A DNA stretch of 64,000 nt from Streptomyces pseudovenezuelae (GCF_001513955.1 NZ_KQ948147.1:568532-632531); one strand, 5' to 3'. Positions 27,716 through 36,095 are shown, numbered from the stretch's first letter. Program-made: numbers and translations. Notes: generated by a model from the letters alone, not told the origin.

Positions 27716-28454
27716 GGACGGGCTGGTAGAACCCGCTGGACGCCGGATCGTGCCAGCGCACGTCGACGAAACCGGCCGCGCCCGCGAACCGGGTCAGCTG
27801 CGCACGCGTCAGCGCCCAGGAGGTCGTACGGCGGACCTGGACGGCCCACTCGTCGCCGCCCGGCCTCAGCTGGAAGTACTCCTGGTCGTAGCGCTCGCCG
27901 TCCTCGTGCCAGTGCCACAGCTGGAAGGTGATCACCCGGCCGTCGGAGCCCTCGGAGACCTGCGGGGGAGCGGCCCCTGGCCTGGTCCGGCGGAGCTCGT
28001 CGTAGTCCCTGAGGGTGAGCAGCAGCCGGCCCCCCTCCCGCAGCACCCGCCGCATGTCTGCCAGCGCGGCCGCCACGTCGGAGGCCGTCAGCAGATGCGC
28101 CATGGAGTTGTCGGCGCAGACGACCACGTCGAACACGGACGACGCGAACGGCAGCCGGCGCATGTCCGCGGCGGCCGTCGGCAGCCGGGCGCCGCGTGCC
28201 GTGGCCTCCGCTGCGGCGCGCGTGGCCGCGACGGGACTGAGGTCGCTGCCGACGACCCGGTGCCCGGCCAGGGCCAGTCCGATCGCCTGGGTCCCGATCC
28301 CGCACGAGCAGTCCAGCACCCGGTGCGGACCTGGCCCCAGGAGAGCGCCCAGCACCGCCGCCTGGCGGGCCATGCTCGCGTCCCAGTCCGCGAAGATCCG
28401 GTGGTAGTCCGGAGCCAGCGAGTCGTAGAAGTCCCGCGTCGAGGAGTCAGTCAC
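27693..28454 (-). CDS. SAM-dependent methyltransferase
   Basis: The 253-aa protein contains the SAM-binding motif VLDCSCGIGTQAIGLAL and the acidic follow-up VVGSDLSP. DVVVCADNSMAHLL occurs later. The pattern FYDSLAPDYHRIFADWD at the start recalls glycine/sarcosine-type and other small-molecule N-methyltransferases. The GTG start overlaps the stop of the upstream rRNA-type methyltransferase gene, so the two are co-translated. The acceptor is not identifiable. It converges with the aldolase gene. Confidence 0.8.
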   Translation of the reverse strand: MTDSSTRDFYDSLAPDYHRIFADWDASMARQAAVLGALLGPGPHRVLDCSCGIGTQAIGLALAGHRVVGSDLSPVAATRAAAEATARGARLPTAAADMRRLPFASSVFDVVVCADNSMAHLLTASDVAAALADMRRVLREGGRLLLTLRDYDELRRTRPGAAPPQVSEGSDGRVITFQLWHWHEDGERYDQEYFQLRPGGDEWAVQVRRTTSWALTRAQLTRFAGAAGFVDVRWHDPASSGFYQPVLTARAAG

Positions 28455-29601
28455 TCGACCTTTTTACCGCCTTGAGCACCACGAACTTTGGGTCACTGGC
28501 CACCAGTTGGCTGTTTCCGAACAGCTTCCGCAGCGTCACGTGGTACCCGAGGTGCCGGTTGCCGACCACCCACAGCTCACCGCCCGGCCGCAGCGTCCTG
28601 CGCGCGTCGGTGAACATCCGCCGGGCCGTCGCGTCGGTGGTGGCCTGGTGGGAGTGGAACGGCGGGTTGTTGAGGACGAGGTCGACGCTGTCGGCCGGGA
28701 CCCCGCTCAGACCGTCCCCGACCCGGAACTCCGCGTGCCCCTGCACCCCGTTCGCCTTGTACGTCTCCTCCGCCGACGCCACGGCCGGGAAGGACTCGTC
28801 GACGAACAGCACCTCGGCCTCCGGGTTGGCGAGGGCCATCGCCGTGCCGACGACGCCGTTGCCGCAGCCCAGGTCCACGATCCGCTGGGCGCCGCGGCTG
28901 TCCGGCAGGTGCTGGAGGAAGAACCGGGTGCCGATGTCGAGCCGGTCCGCGCAGAAGACGCCCGCGTGGTTGACGACGGCCCGCCCGGAGGCGGCACCGA
29001 TGCCGTCCGGGAGCGTGTAGCCGTAGGGCCAGGGATTCGTGGGCCGTACGAGCGACGGCTCCGGTGTGCAGAAGATCAGCCGGGCCTTCTTCTCGGCGAG
29101 CGAGGTGCGGGTCGGACCGAGGATCCGCTCGAACAGCCGGAGCGTCGAGGTGTGGATCTCCTTCACCATGCCGGTGCCGACCACGACCGTGCCCCGGTGC
29201 ACCGCGGGTGCCAGCCGCCCGAGCTGGTCCTCCAGCAGGGCCAGACTCTTCGGCACGCGCACCAGCAGGACGTCGACACGGTCGGGCGGCGGGTCCTGGG
29301 TGGTGAGCAGCTGGACGCTGCCGGGTTCGACGCCGGCGCGTTCGAGGTTGACCCGGGTCGCCTCCTGGCCGAGGAAGGAGTCGGTGATCTGCACCGGCCG
29401 GTGGGCCGCCAGCGCGGTGACCAGGGCGCCCCAGCGGTCCCCGACCACGACGACGGTGCCGGACAGCGCGACCCCCTCGTCCGCCAGATGCCTGAGCAGA
29501 TACTCGTCGGAGGCGTCCCAGGCGCGCAGCCGGTCGCGCGGGTCCTCGGGGAAACGGGTGAGGGCGAGTTCGCCCCAGGCGGTCGTCATTCGGTCGTCCA
29601 T
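28447..29601 (-). CDS. RlmG/RsmC-type rRNA guanine-N2 methyltransferase
   Basis: The 384-aa protein has the two-domain architecture of RlmG/RsmC. A degenerate N-terminal methyltransferase-like domain is followed by a catalytic C-terminal one with RIVDLGCGNGVVGTAMAL and the diagnostic NPPF (LVLNNPPFHSH). Such enzymes methylate guanine N2 in large- or small-subunit rRNA; the size matches RlmG. The ATG at 29601 is nine bases downstream of a TAGCCT box (29611-29616 on the complement), which suggests a very short leader. It is followed by a coupled methyltransferase gene. Confidence 0.85.
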   Translation of the reverse strand: MDDRMTTAWGELALTRFPEDPRDRLRAWDASDEYLLRHLADEGVALSGTVVVVGDRWGALVTALAAHRPVQITDSFLGQEATRVNLERAGVEPGSVQLLTTQDPPPDRVDVLLVRVPKSLALLEDQLGRLAPAVHRGTVVVGTGMVKEIHTSTLRLFERILGPTRTSLAEKKARLIFCTPEPSLVRPTNPWPYGYTLPDGIGAASGRAVVNHAGVFCADRLDIGTRFFLQHLPDSRGAQRIVDLGCGNGVVGTAMALANPEAEVLFVDESFPAVASAEETYKANGVQGHAEFRVGDGLSGVPADSVDLVLNNPPFHSHQATTDATARRMFTDARRTLRPGGELWVVGNRHLGYHVTLRKLFGNSQLVASDPKFVVLKAVKRSSD

Positions 29602-29656
29602 CGTGCGCCCAGGCTATCGGAGCCGCAGCTCAGGCCCCTCGGGCAGGATGGAACCC

Positions 29657-30298
29657 ATGGAAGCCGAGCTGTTCCCCAGAATCCGTACGGACATCGCGCC
29701 GGGCGCGGTGCACGTGCCGGACTGGCTGGCTCCGGCGCGGCAGCGCGAGCTGCTGGCGGCCTGCCGGGACTGGGCGCGCCCGCCGGCCGGACTGCGCACG
29801 GTCCGCACCCCGGGCGGCGGCACGATGACCGCACGGCAGGTCTGCCTGGGCTGGCACTGGTATCCCTACGCCTACGCCCGCACGGTCGTCGACGGCGACG
29901 GGACACCCGTGAAGCCCTTCCCGTCCTGGCTGGGCGAGCTGGGCCGGGAAGCCGTACGGGACGCCCTGGACACCGACGCCTCCGGATACGACATCGCGCT
30001 GATCAACTTCTACGACGGCGACGCCCGCATGGGCATGCACCGCGACGGCGACGAGAAGTCGGACGCACCCGTGGTCTCCCTGAGCCTCGGCGACACCTGT
30101 GTCTTCCGCTTCGGCAACCCCGAGACCCGGACCAGGCCGTACACGGACGTCGAGCTGCGCAGCGGCGATCTGTTCGTGTTCGGCGGCCCGTCCCGGCTCG
30201 CGTACCACGGGGTGCCCCGGGTGCATCCGGGCACCGCGCCGCCCGAGTTGGGGCTGACGGGACGGCTGAACATCACGCTGCGGGTCAGCGGCCTCTAG
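29657..30298 (+). CDS. AlkB-like 2-oxoglutarate/Fe(II) dioxygenase
   Basis: The 213-aa protein retains the iron triad, with HxD in MGMHRDGDEKSD and the distal His in LAYHGVPRV. The 2-oxoglutarate-binding Arg lies in NITLRVSG. This composition fits alkylated-nucleobase repair enzymes of the AlkB family, which hydroxylate methyl groups on DNA or RNA bases. I chose the ATG at 29657 because AGGA sits eight bases upstream; another ATG three codons earlier is less well placed. It diverges from the rRNA methyltransferase gene. An actual repair substrate is inference from the family. Confidence 0.87.
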   Translation: MEAELFPRIRTDIAPGAVHVPDWLAPARQRELLAACRDWARPPAGLRTVRTPGGGTMTARQVCLGWHWYPYAYARTVVDGDGTPVKPFPSWLGELGREAVRDALDTDASGYDIALINFYDGDARMGMHRDGDEKSDAPVVSLSLGDTCVFRFGNPETRTRPYTDVELRSGDLFVFGGPSRLAYHGVPRVHPGTAPPELGLTGRLNITLRVSGL

Positions 30299-30335
30299 AC
30301 CGGGCCGAGGAACGGATCATGGGAGACTCGCCCTC

Positions 30336-31580
30336 ATGAGCGGCAAGGCGGACCCCCGGCCGGCGGGGGAAGTGACCACCTCGAGAGCGCGGCTGGACCG
30401 GGGGCGCGGTGCGCTCGGACCCGCGTTGGAGCTCGTGCACACCGGCCGCGCGCCCACCCGGGCCGTGCTCACCGCCGAACTCGGCGTGACCCGTGCGACG
30501 GCCGGCGCGGTCGCCGCCGAGCTGGAGGCACTCGGGCTGATCCGCGTCGACGCCCGGCCCACCGCGGCCGCCGGTTCGCAGGGCAGGCCCTCGCACCGGC
30601 TCGCGGTCGCCGAGGACGGTCCCGTCGTGCTGGCCGCCCAGGTGCACGCCGACGGCTTCCGGGCCGCGCTGGTCGGCCTGGGCGGCCGTATCGTCGCCAC
30701 CGCGCCCGGCAGCGAGACGATCGACGCCGACCCGGCGAAGGTCCTCGGCTCCGTCGTCGAGGCGGGCGCCGACCTGCTGCGCACGACCGGCCGACGCTGC
30801 GTGGGCGCCGGGCTCGCCGTGCCGTCCGCGGTCGCCGAACCCGACGGCCTCGCCCTCAACCCCCTCCACCTGGCCTGGCCGGCGGGCGCCCCCGTCCGCC
30901 GTATCTTCGACGAGTGCGTGCGCGCCGCCGGCATCACCGGACCGGCCTTCGCGGGCAACGACGTCAACCTCGCCGCGCTCGCCGAGCACCGGCACGGCGC
31001 GGGCCGCGGCGCCCGCGATCTGCTGTGCGTGGCCACCGGCCACCGGGGCGTCGGCGGCGCGCTGGTGCTCGACGGGCGTCTGCACACGGGCAGTTCGGGC
31101 CTGGCTCTGGAAGTCGGCCACCTCACCGTGAACCCCGAGGGCCGCCCCTGCCACTGCGGCAGCCGCGGCTGCCTGGACGTCGAGGCCGACCCGCTGGCCC
31201 TGCTCACGGCGGCCGGACGCGACCCCGGCCCCGAGCAGTCCCTGCTCCGGCAGGCCGACGACCTCGTCCGTGACCACTACGACGACCCCGCCGTCCGGAC
31301 CGCGGCCGAGTCGCTGATCGACCGCCTGGGCCTGGGCCTCGCCGGTCTGGTCAACATCCTCAACCCCGACCGGATCATCCTCGGCGGTCTCCACCGCACC
31401 CTCCTGGCCGCCGACCCCGCGCGCCTGCGGGCCGTCGTCGCCGAGCGCAGCCTGTGGGGGCAGAGCGGTGGCGTGCCCGTCCTGGCCTGCACCCTGGACC
31501 ACAACAGCCTCGTGGGAGCGGCCGAGCTGGCGTGGCAGCCGGTGCTGGACGATCCGCTGGGCACGCTGACCCGTGGCTGA
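30336..31580 (+). CDS. ROK-family transcriptional regulator
   Basis: An N-terminal winged helix-turn-helix (APTRAVLTAELGVTRATAGA) precedes a ROK sugar-kinase-like sensor. The zinc motif reads CHCGSRGCLD at about residues 270-279, with a trailing DVEAD. The length of 414 aa is usual for NagC/XylR-type regulators. These repress sugar-use genes until a sugar ligand binds. It is followed by a NUDIX gene whose start lies inside its 3' end and then by an RpiB-like isomerase. Those genes, or a sugar operon elsewhere, may be the target. Confidence 0.88.
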   Translation: MSGKADPRPAGEVTTSRARLDRGRGALGPALELVHTGRAPTRAVLTAELGVTRATAGAVAAELEALGLIRVDARPTAAAGSQGRPSHRLAVAEDGPVVLAAQVHADGFRAALVGLGGRIVATAPGSETIDADPAKVLGSVVEAGADLLRTTGRRCVGAGLAVPSAVAEPDGLALNPLHLAWPAGAPVRRIFDECVRAAGITGPAFAGNDVNLAALAEHRHGAGRGARDLLCVATGHRGVGGALVLDGRLHTGSSGLALEVGHLTVNPEGRPCHCGSRGCLDVEADPLALLTAAGRDPGPEQSLLRQADDLVRDHYDDPAVRTAAESLIDRLGLGLAGLVNILNPDRIILGGLHRTLLAADPARLRAVVAERSLWGQSGGVPVLACTLDHNSLVGAAELAWQPVLDDPLGTLTRG

Positions 31581-32295
31581 ACTGCTGGAGGCCGGGGGAC
31601 TGCGCCTGGTCGAGGTGGCGCCCCCGGTGGTCCCGGCCTGGGCGCGGACGGCCATGGACCGCGAGTGGGACACGGTGGTCCTGGCCAACCCGGCTTTCTT
31701 CGACGGCCCGGTGGCGGTCTGCGCGGGACTGTCCCGGGAGACCCCGGACACCCTGCTCGTCTCCTGGTCCCGCGCCACCTACCGCTACTTCGCGCTGCGC
31801 CGCGTCCCGGGGGCCACCGTCCGGCGGTCCCTGTTCGTGAGCGTGGTGCAGCCGACCGAGGACGGACGCGTCCTGGTGGGCCGGATGTCCTCGGCCACCG
31901 CCGCGCCGGGCTGCTGGCAGTTCCCCGGCGGATCGGTGGAGCCGCCCACCGGTGACGAGCCGCTCGACGAGCACGCACTGCGCCGCCACGCGGCCGTGGA
32001 ACTGGCCGAGGAGACGGGCGTCGACCTCCCGGCCGCCGACCTCACCCGCTGCCTGGTCACCCACGGCGAGGACGGACAGGTCGGCGTCCACTACCTGGCG
32101 CCACCGGTACCCGCGTCCCTGCTGCACGACCGCTTCGAGGCGCTCGTCGCCGCCGAGACGGCCCGAGGGCACGCCCCGGAGTTCGACCGGATCGCCCTCG
32201 TCGGCTCACCGGCCGAACTGCCGGACCTCGCCGGCCCGCACGTCACCCACCTCGAACCCGTCGTCCGCTGGACGAGCCGCCGAGTAGGCTCGTGA
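31573..32295 (+). CDS. NUDIX hydrolase with degenerate Nudix box
   Basis: The 240-aa protein has an unrelated N-terminal domain of about 85 residues followed by a NUDIX fold (SLFVSVVQPTEDGRVLVGRM). The box reads GGSVEPPTGDEPLDE then AAVELAEETGV. An insertion of about eight residues separates the halves, and the usual Arg of REUXEEXGU is Val. The EExGU glutamates remain, so metal binding may persist. The GTG start overlaps the end of the ROK regulator gene by eight bases. The substrate is probably a nucleoside-diphosphate compound, but the altered box makes activity uncertain. Confidence 0.75.
   Translation: MAELLEAGGLRLVEVAPPVVPAWARTAMDREWDTVVLANPAFFDGPVAVCAGLSRETPDTLLVSWSRATYRYFALRRVPGATVRRSLFVSVVQPTEDGRVLVGRMSSATAAPGCWQFPGGSVEPPTGDEPLDEHALRRHAAVELAEETGVDLPAADLTRCLVTHGEDGQVGVHYLAPPVPASLLHDRFEALVAAETARGHAPEFDRIALVGSPAELPDLAGPHVTHLEPVVRWTSRRVGS
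32285..32290 (+). promoter_or_regulatory. Candidate -10 box for a leaderless rpiB-like transcript
   Basis: TAGGCT fits TANNNT and ends six bases before the ATG at 32297, with no Shine-Dalgarno sequence between. This spacing puts the transcript start at or next to the A of ATG. Confidence 0.55.
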
Positions 32296-32296
32296 C

Positions 32297-32746
32297 ATGC
32301 GGATCTCCGTCTCCTCGGACATGGACGAACCTGTCGCGCGCACCCTCCTCGACGAACTGCGCGCGCGAGGCCACGACGTCGTCGCGTACGGCGCCCTGAG
32401 CCCCGGCGCCGACCCGCAGTGGGCCGTCTGCTCCGAGGCCGCGGCCCGTGAGGTGGCCGCGGGGCGCGCCGACCAGGCGATCGTGTGCTGCTGGACCGGC
32501 ACCGGCGCCTCCATCGCCGCCAACAAGGTCCCCGGCGTACGGGCCGCCCTGTGCACGGACGCCTACACCGCGGACGGCGCCCGCCGCTGGAACGACGCCA
32601 ACGTCCTCGCCCTCAGCCTCCGCCTCACCTCCGGGCCGCTCCTCAAGGAGATCCTCGACGCCTGGTTCACCGCGCAGCCGAGCGAGGACGCCGAGGACCG
32701 CGAGAACGTGGCCCGGGTGGGGCGCCTGGACACCGGCCGGGCCTAG
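32297..32746 (+). CDS. RpiB/LacAB-family sugar-phosphate isomerase
   Basis: The 149-aa protein is full length for the family and includes IAANKVPGVRAALCTDAY and WNDANVLALSLR. RpiB enzymes interconvert ribose- and ribulose-5-phosphate or related sugar phosphates. The active-site loop reads CCWTGTGAS rather than the usual CGTGxG; the catalytic-position Cys is kept but a Gly is replaced by Trp. That change may alter substrate choice. A TAGGCT box six bases before ATG predicts a leaderless mRNA. It is downstream of the ROK and NUDIX genes. The gene is followed by an inverted-repeat element. Confidence 0.85.
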   Translation: MRISVSSDMDEPVARTLLDELRARGHDVVAYGALSPGADPQWAVCSEAAAREVAAGRADQAIVCCWTGTGASIAANKVPGVRAALCTDAYTADGARRWNDANVLALSLRLTSGPLLKEILDAWFTAQPSEDAEDRENVARVGRLDTGRA

Positions 32747-32849
32747 GGACTGTCGTTTGGATCAGCCCGGCGTCGCGGGGTCTGGCACGCACATCTGCTG
32801 CAGAAAGGCACCGCACCTCACGGCCGGCCTGATCCAAACGACGGGCCCT
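32745..32849. repeat. 105-bp inverted-repeat element (MITE-like or bidirectional terminator)
   Basis: Two perfect 13-bp arms, GTCGTTTGGATCA (32752-32764) and its complement (32830-32842), enclose 65 bases. Outside the arms, AGGG and CCCT extend the match to 18 of 20 bases, and partial pairing continues inward. The element fills the gap between convergent genes and encodes nothing. Terminal inverted repeats at this distance look like a small non-autonomous transposable element or an insertion-sequence remnant. No clear target-site duplication is visible. It could also act as a terminator for both genes. Confidence 0.6.
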
Positions 32850-32865
32850 GGCGGCGCGCGTCCGG

Positions 32866-33837
32866 TCAGGCGCTGAGCGCGCCCGCCACCTTCAGCTCCC
32901 CGTCGTCGATCAGCCGGCGCACCGCCTCCAGTACGGCGGCCTCCGGTTCGTAGCGTGGGGCGTAACCGAGGACGGTCCTGGCCTTCTCGATGGTGAGGCA
33001 CTGACTGCGGTGCAGGTGGTCCCAGCTCGCCTCGGCGTGCTCCGGGGCCGTGGCCCGGCGGAACTCCTCCCAGGTCACGGGCTCAAGCGACGCGGTCCGA
33101 CCGAACCAGCCGGCCGCGATGCGGGCGTACCCGCGTACGTTCAGCGCGGTGGGGGCCACGACGGTGAAGTCCTCGCCCGCGGCCGCGTCCCGGCGCTCGA
33201 CCGCCCGCTCGAAGGCCTGCGCCACGTCGTCCGCGTGCACATGGTGCATCAGCTCGACACCGCTGCCCGGGACCTTCAGCGGCTGTCCCGCCGAGAGCGT
33301 GTACCAGACAGCGGGGTCGAGACTCCCCAGCGGTCCGATCGGGTGCCAGCCGGGCCCGACGATGTGCCCGGGGTGCAGGGACGTCGTCACCAGGCCCCCG
33401 GCGGCGGTCTCCTGCTTCAGCATCCGGGCGATGCGGTCCTTCTGGATGCCGTACTCCCCGACGGGCGGGGTGCCCGTGGACTCGGAGATCGGCAGCCTGT
33501 CGGCGGGGCCGTGACGCCACACGCTGCCGCAGTGCACCAGGTGCCCGACCTCGCCGCGCAGCCGCTCGACCAGCGCGGTGGCCGAGTCGAGGGTGAAACA
33601 GACCAGGTCGACGACGACGTCCGGGGCCAGCCCGGCCACGCGGTCTCCGAAGGCGCCCTCCCTGTCCTCCTGCTCCCGGTCGGCGACCACCTGACGCACG
33701 TGCTGCCACTCGGGAGCCTCGACGTAGGCGGTACGGGTGCCACGGCTGATGTTGATCACTTCATGGCCGGCGCGGACCAGCCGGGGGACCAGGAAGGTGC
33801 CGATGTGCCCGCTACCGCCGATGACGACGACTCGCAT
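32866..33837 (-). CDS. NAD(P)-dependent epimerase/dehydratase-family protein
   Basis: The extended-SDR nucleotide motif VVVIGGSGHIGTFLVPRLV starts at residue 3, and a YxxxK pair lies in YGIQKDR near residue 150, so the catalytic residues are present. The 323-aa length is usual. Family members act on nucleotide sugars or related substrates, but this one has no partner genes to define a substrate. The ATG at 33837 is preceded by three tandem 14-bp repeats containing tiny Met-Ala-stop frames. It converges on the RpiB-like gene across the inverted-repeat element. Confidence 0.85.
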   Translation of the reverse strand: MRVVVIGGSGHIGTFLVPRLVRAGHEVINISRGTRTAYVEAPEWQHVRQVVADREQEDREGAFGDRVAGLAPDVVVDLVCFTLDSATALVERLRGEVGHLVHCGSVWRHGPADRLPISESTGTPPVGEYGIQKDRIARMLKQETAAGGLVTTSLHPGHIVGPGWHPIGPLGSLDPAVWYTLSAGQPLKVPGSGVELMHHVHADDVAQAFERAVERRDAAAGEDFTVVAPTALNVRGYARIAAGWFGRTASLEPVTWEEFRRATAPEHAEASWDHLHRSQCLTIEKARTVLGYAPRYEPEAAVLEAVRRLIDDGELKVAGALSA

Positions 33838-33844
33838 GTTCTTC

Positions 33845-33886
33845 CCATCAGTGTCAGGCCATCAGTGTCAGGCCATCACAGTCAGA
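33845..33886. repeat. Three tandem 14-bp repeats before the epimerase gene
   Basis: CCATCAGTGTCAGG occurs twice in exact tandem (33845-33858, 33859-33872), and a diverged third copy, CCATCACAGTCAGA, follows. On the minus strand, the epimerase's sense strand, the copies create ATGGCCTGA twice. They lie at once upstream of the epimerase ribosome site. They could be operator repeats or regulate translation. Confidence 0.7.
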
Positions 33887-34027
33887 TCGATCAGGTCAGT
33901 GTGATCAGGCTCCTGACGGCGCCGTCAAGCGCCCCAGCGCCGCGACCAGCGACCGGGGCCGCTGGGACTCCGTGCTTCCAGGACATGGACATCTAGGTGG
34001 CCCAGGGCCGTTGTCAGTGGCGGCGGC

Positions 34028-34033
34028 TAGCCT
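34028..34033 (+). promoter_or_regulatory. Candidate -10 box, leaderless SUKH-like gene
   Basis: TAGCCT lies six bases before the ATG at 34040 with no Shine-Dalgarno sequence, which predicts transcription starting at the start codon. Confidence 0.5.
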
Positions 34034-34039
34034 GCGGGC

Positions 34040-34567
34040 ATGATCGAGACGACCGAGGGCGACCGCGCCTTCCCGCCCGCCCTGGCCGACGTGGCCCGTG
34101 TGGAGTTCGACTACGACGACGGCGAGGGTGTCGACTTCGAGCCGTACGACGCCTTCGACTCCGCCGAGGAGACCACCGACTGGCTGCGCCACTGGACCGG
34201 CAACCACCAACTCGACGGTGACGCCTACCGGGTCTTCGGACAGGACGGCACCGGTGGACTCGCCGCCCTGTGGCGCGTGCGGCCGGACCGGCCCCTCGCC
34301 GAGCAGCCCGTGGTGTTCCTGGGCTCGGAGGGCGAGCGCGGTGTGGTGGCGGCGAACCTGTCCGACTTCCTGTGGGTGCTGGCCGACGGCCTGGGGCCGA
34401 TGGAGGTCGTGGAGCACGAGGAGTACGACGCCCGCCCGAACCCCGTGCTGACCGAACTCGCCGAGCGGCACGCGAGCACCCCGCGCCGCTCCACCCGGGA
34501 CATTGTCACGGCCGCCCGGTCCGAGTTCCCGACGTTCTCCGAGGACCTCGACGCGCTGTGCCGGTGA
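34040..34567 (+). CDS. SMI1/KNR4 (SUKH)-like protein
   Basis: The acidic 175-aa protein has the SUKH-type core RVFGQDGTGGLAALWRVRP and VVFLGSEGERGVVAANLSDFLWVLADG. There is no signal peptide or membrane segment. Related proteins include immunity proteins of polymorphic toxin systems, but many actinomycete members are solitary and of unknown role. No toxin or secretion gene is adjacent, so immunity is not supported here. It is transcribed alone, apparently as a leaderless mRNA. It converges with the phosphotriesterase-like gene, leaving six bases between stops. Confidence 0.65.
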   Translation: MIETTEGDRAFPPALADVARVEFDYDDGEGVDFEPYDAFDSAEETTDWLRHWTGNHQLDGDAYRVFGQDGTGGLAALWRVRPDRPLAEQPVVFLGSEGERGVVAANLSDFLWVLADGLGPMEVVEHEEYDARPNPVLTELAERHASTPRRSTRDIVTAARSEFPTFSEDLDALCR

Positions 34568-34573
34568 CCGGCG

Positions 34574-35503
34574 TCAGGGCCCGCTCCACTCCACCGCCAG
34601 GGCCCGACCCGGGTTCTCGGTGAAGACGCGCCGCACCAGCTCCGGGCCCATGTCGCCCAGCTCGGCCGCGAGCCGCGGCCGCACCCGGCGCAGCAGATAC
34701 GGCATGCCCGGGCCTCCGTTGACCGAGCGGGCGGCCGCGGTCGTGGTGTCGCCGCCGAGGAGCAGACGGTCCGCGTGACCCGCCTCGGCGAGGGCCCGTA
34801 CGGCGTCCGGCATCCGCCAGTCCGTGGCGTGGTTGGCGCGTGAGGGCCCGTCGAAGGCGAGGAAGCAGCCGGACGCCGCGGCCTGGCGGTGCACGGTGAG
34901 GTCGGGGGAGCGGTTGAGGTGTCCGAGGATCACCCGCCGCGGCGGCACCCCCAACTCCCCGCACAGCAGGTCCAGTACATCCAGCGCGCCGGTCCCCAGC
35001 TCCAGGTGGACGGCGATCGGTGCCCCCGTCGCATGGTGGGCCTCGGCCGCCGCGGACATGGTCCAGCGGGCGTGTGCGTCCAGGGCGTGGAAACCGCCCG
35101 CCACCTTGATCAGCCCGGCGCGGACGCCCGACGTCCCGATGCCCTCGGTCAGTTCGGCGACGAACACCTCGGCCAGTCGGCCGCGCAACCCGGCGAGCGT
35201 GGTGTCGTCGTAGTGGACCGCCTGGTGCAGCCCGGTCGCGGCGACGATCCGCACCCCGGTCTCCCGTGCCAGCGGCGGCAGATCGGCGGCCCGCCGCCCC
35301 AGCCCGTACGGCGTCCACTGCACCACGGTGCCACCGCCCAGCTCGGCGAAGGCCGCCAGTTCGGCCCGCGCCGCCGGGATGCTCCGCAGCTCCTGCCCGG
35401 GCAGTTGGGGACTGCCGAAGAACAGGTGGTCGTGGGCGTCGCACACCCCGAGCTGCTCGGCGGGGACGTCACCGGCCACCGTGCGGACCGCGACCGCCCT
35501 CAC
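34574..35503 (-). CDS. Phosphotriesterase-family metal-dependent hydrolase
   Basis: The 309-aa protein keeps the binuclear-metal ligands of the PTE/amidohydrolase fold. HxH occurs in CDAHDHLFF, the bridging-lysine region in AGLIKVAGG, a His in AVHLELG, a His in LGHLNRSPD and an Asp in LLGGDTTTA. Natural members often hydrolyse lactones or phospho-esters. The start is a GTG overlapping the DUF4865 stop as GTGA, the last gene in a four-gene TetR operon. The substrate is unknown. It is not evidence for organophosphate degradation by itself. Confidence 0.85.
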   Translation of the reverse strand: MRAVAVRTVAGDVPAEQLGVCDAHDHLFFGSPQLPGQELRSIPAARAELAAFAELGGGTVVQWTPYGLGRRAADLPPLARETGVRIVAATGLHQAVHYDDTTLAGLRGRLAEVFVAELTEGIGTSGVRAGLIKVAGGFHALDAHARWTMSAAAEAHHATGAPIAVHLELGTGALDVLDLLCGELGVPPRRVILGHLNRSPDLTVHRQAAASGCFLAFDGPSRANHATDWRMPDAVRALAEAGHADRLLLGGDTTTAAARSVNGGPGMPYLLRRVRPRLAAELGDMGPELVRRVFTENPGRALAVEWSGP

Positions 35504-36084
35504 CACTGCCGCCCCCGCGGCAGCCGACCCCGGCCCGGTGCCGACACATGCAGCACCTCGAACAGCTCGCCCTCCGCCTCGGGCGCCTCGTGCGTCCAGA
35601 GCGAGAAGTGGACGATCTCCCAGCGGGCGGTGTCCACGGCGGCCGCCGCCCACACCGCGCCGTCCTCCCCGGCCAGCCGCTCGGTCCCACCCACCGCGTC
35701 CGCCATCACATCGGCCAACTCCGCACCATCGGGCACCGGTTGGCGCCGCCGCACGGCCCACCGTCCGGGCGAGCCGGCGGCGCCGCCCTCCTCGTACGAC
35801 AGACCGGTCCACTGCCGCACCGACGGCCGCCCGAAGTCGTTGCTGAGCCCCTGGAAGCCGCCTCCCCAGAGGAAGCCGTTCATGCCCTCCACGGTGTTCC
35901 AGAGGTAGAAGGGCGCGTACTGGTTCACGGGCGAGCCGTTCACCCCGCGCTCGCGCATCAGGTACGTCTTGAAGCCGAGCCCTTCCCAGTCGTCCAGCAG
36001 ATGCCCGACCCGGGCCACTCGGGCGCGGACGACGTCCATGTCGTAGTCGGAGGGCAGGGTGAGCTCGTACTGCATGGCGTGCAT
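35500..36084 (-). CDS. DUF4865-family protein
   Basis: The 194-aa protein begins MQYELTLPSDYDMDVVRARVARVGHLLDDWEGLGFKTYLMRE (two adjacent blocks), a signature of DUF4865, and contains YAPFYLWNTVEGMNGFLWGG. No catalytic residues are known for the family. These genes usually sit beside TetR-regulated oxidoreductases or cupins in streptomycetes. GAGGAGG precedes the ATG at 36084. It lies between a cupin gene (11-base gap) and a PTE-family hydrolase (4-base overlap), so these three enzymes probably act on one substrate. Confidence 0.75.
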   Translation of the reverse strand: MHAMQYELTLPSDYDMDVVRARVARVGHLLDDWEGLGFKTYLMRERGVNGSPVNQYAPFYLWNTVEGMNGFLWGGGFQGLSNDFGRPSVRQWTGLSYEEGGAAGSPGRWAVRRRQPVPDGAELADVMADAVGGTERLAGEDGAVWAAAAVDTARWEIVHFSLWTHEAPEAEGELFEVLHVSAPGRGRLPRGRQW

Positions 36085-36095
36085 CGGGGGCCTCC

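Noticed and set aside
32745..32849. tRNA or structured RNA gene
   Set aside because: The arms pair across a 65-base loop and there is no cloverleaf or conserved tRNA box; a mobile repeat or terminator fits better.
34040..34567. Toxin-immunity pair
   Set aside because: The SUKH-like fold alone is not evidence of immunity; no toxin, secretion signal or related cassette is adjacent.
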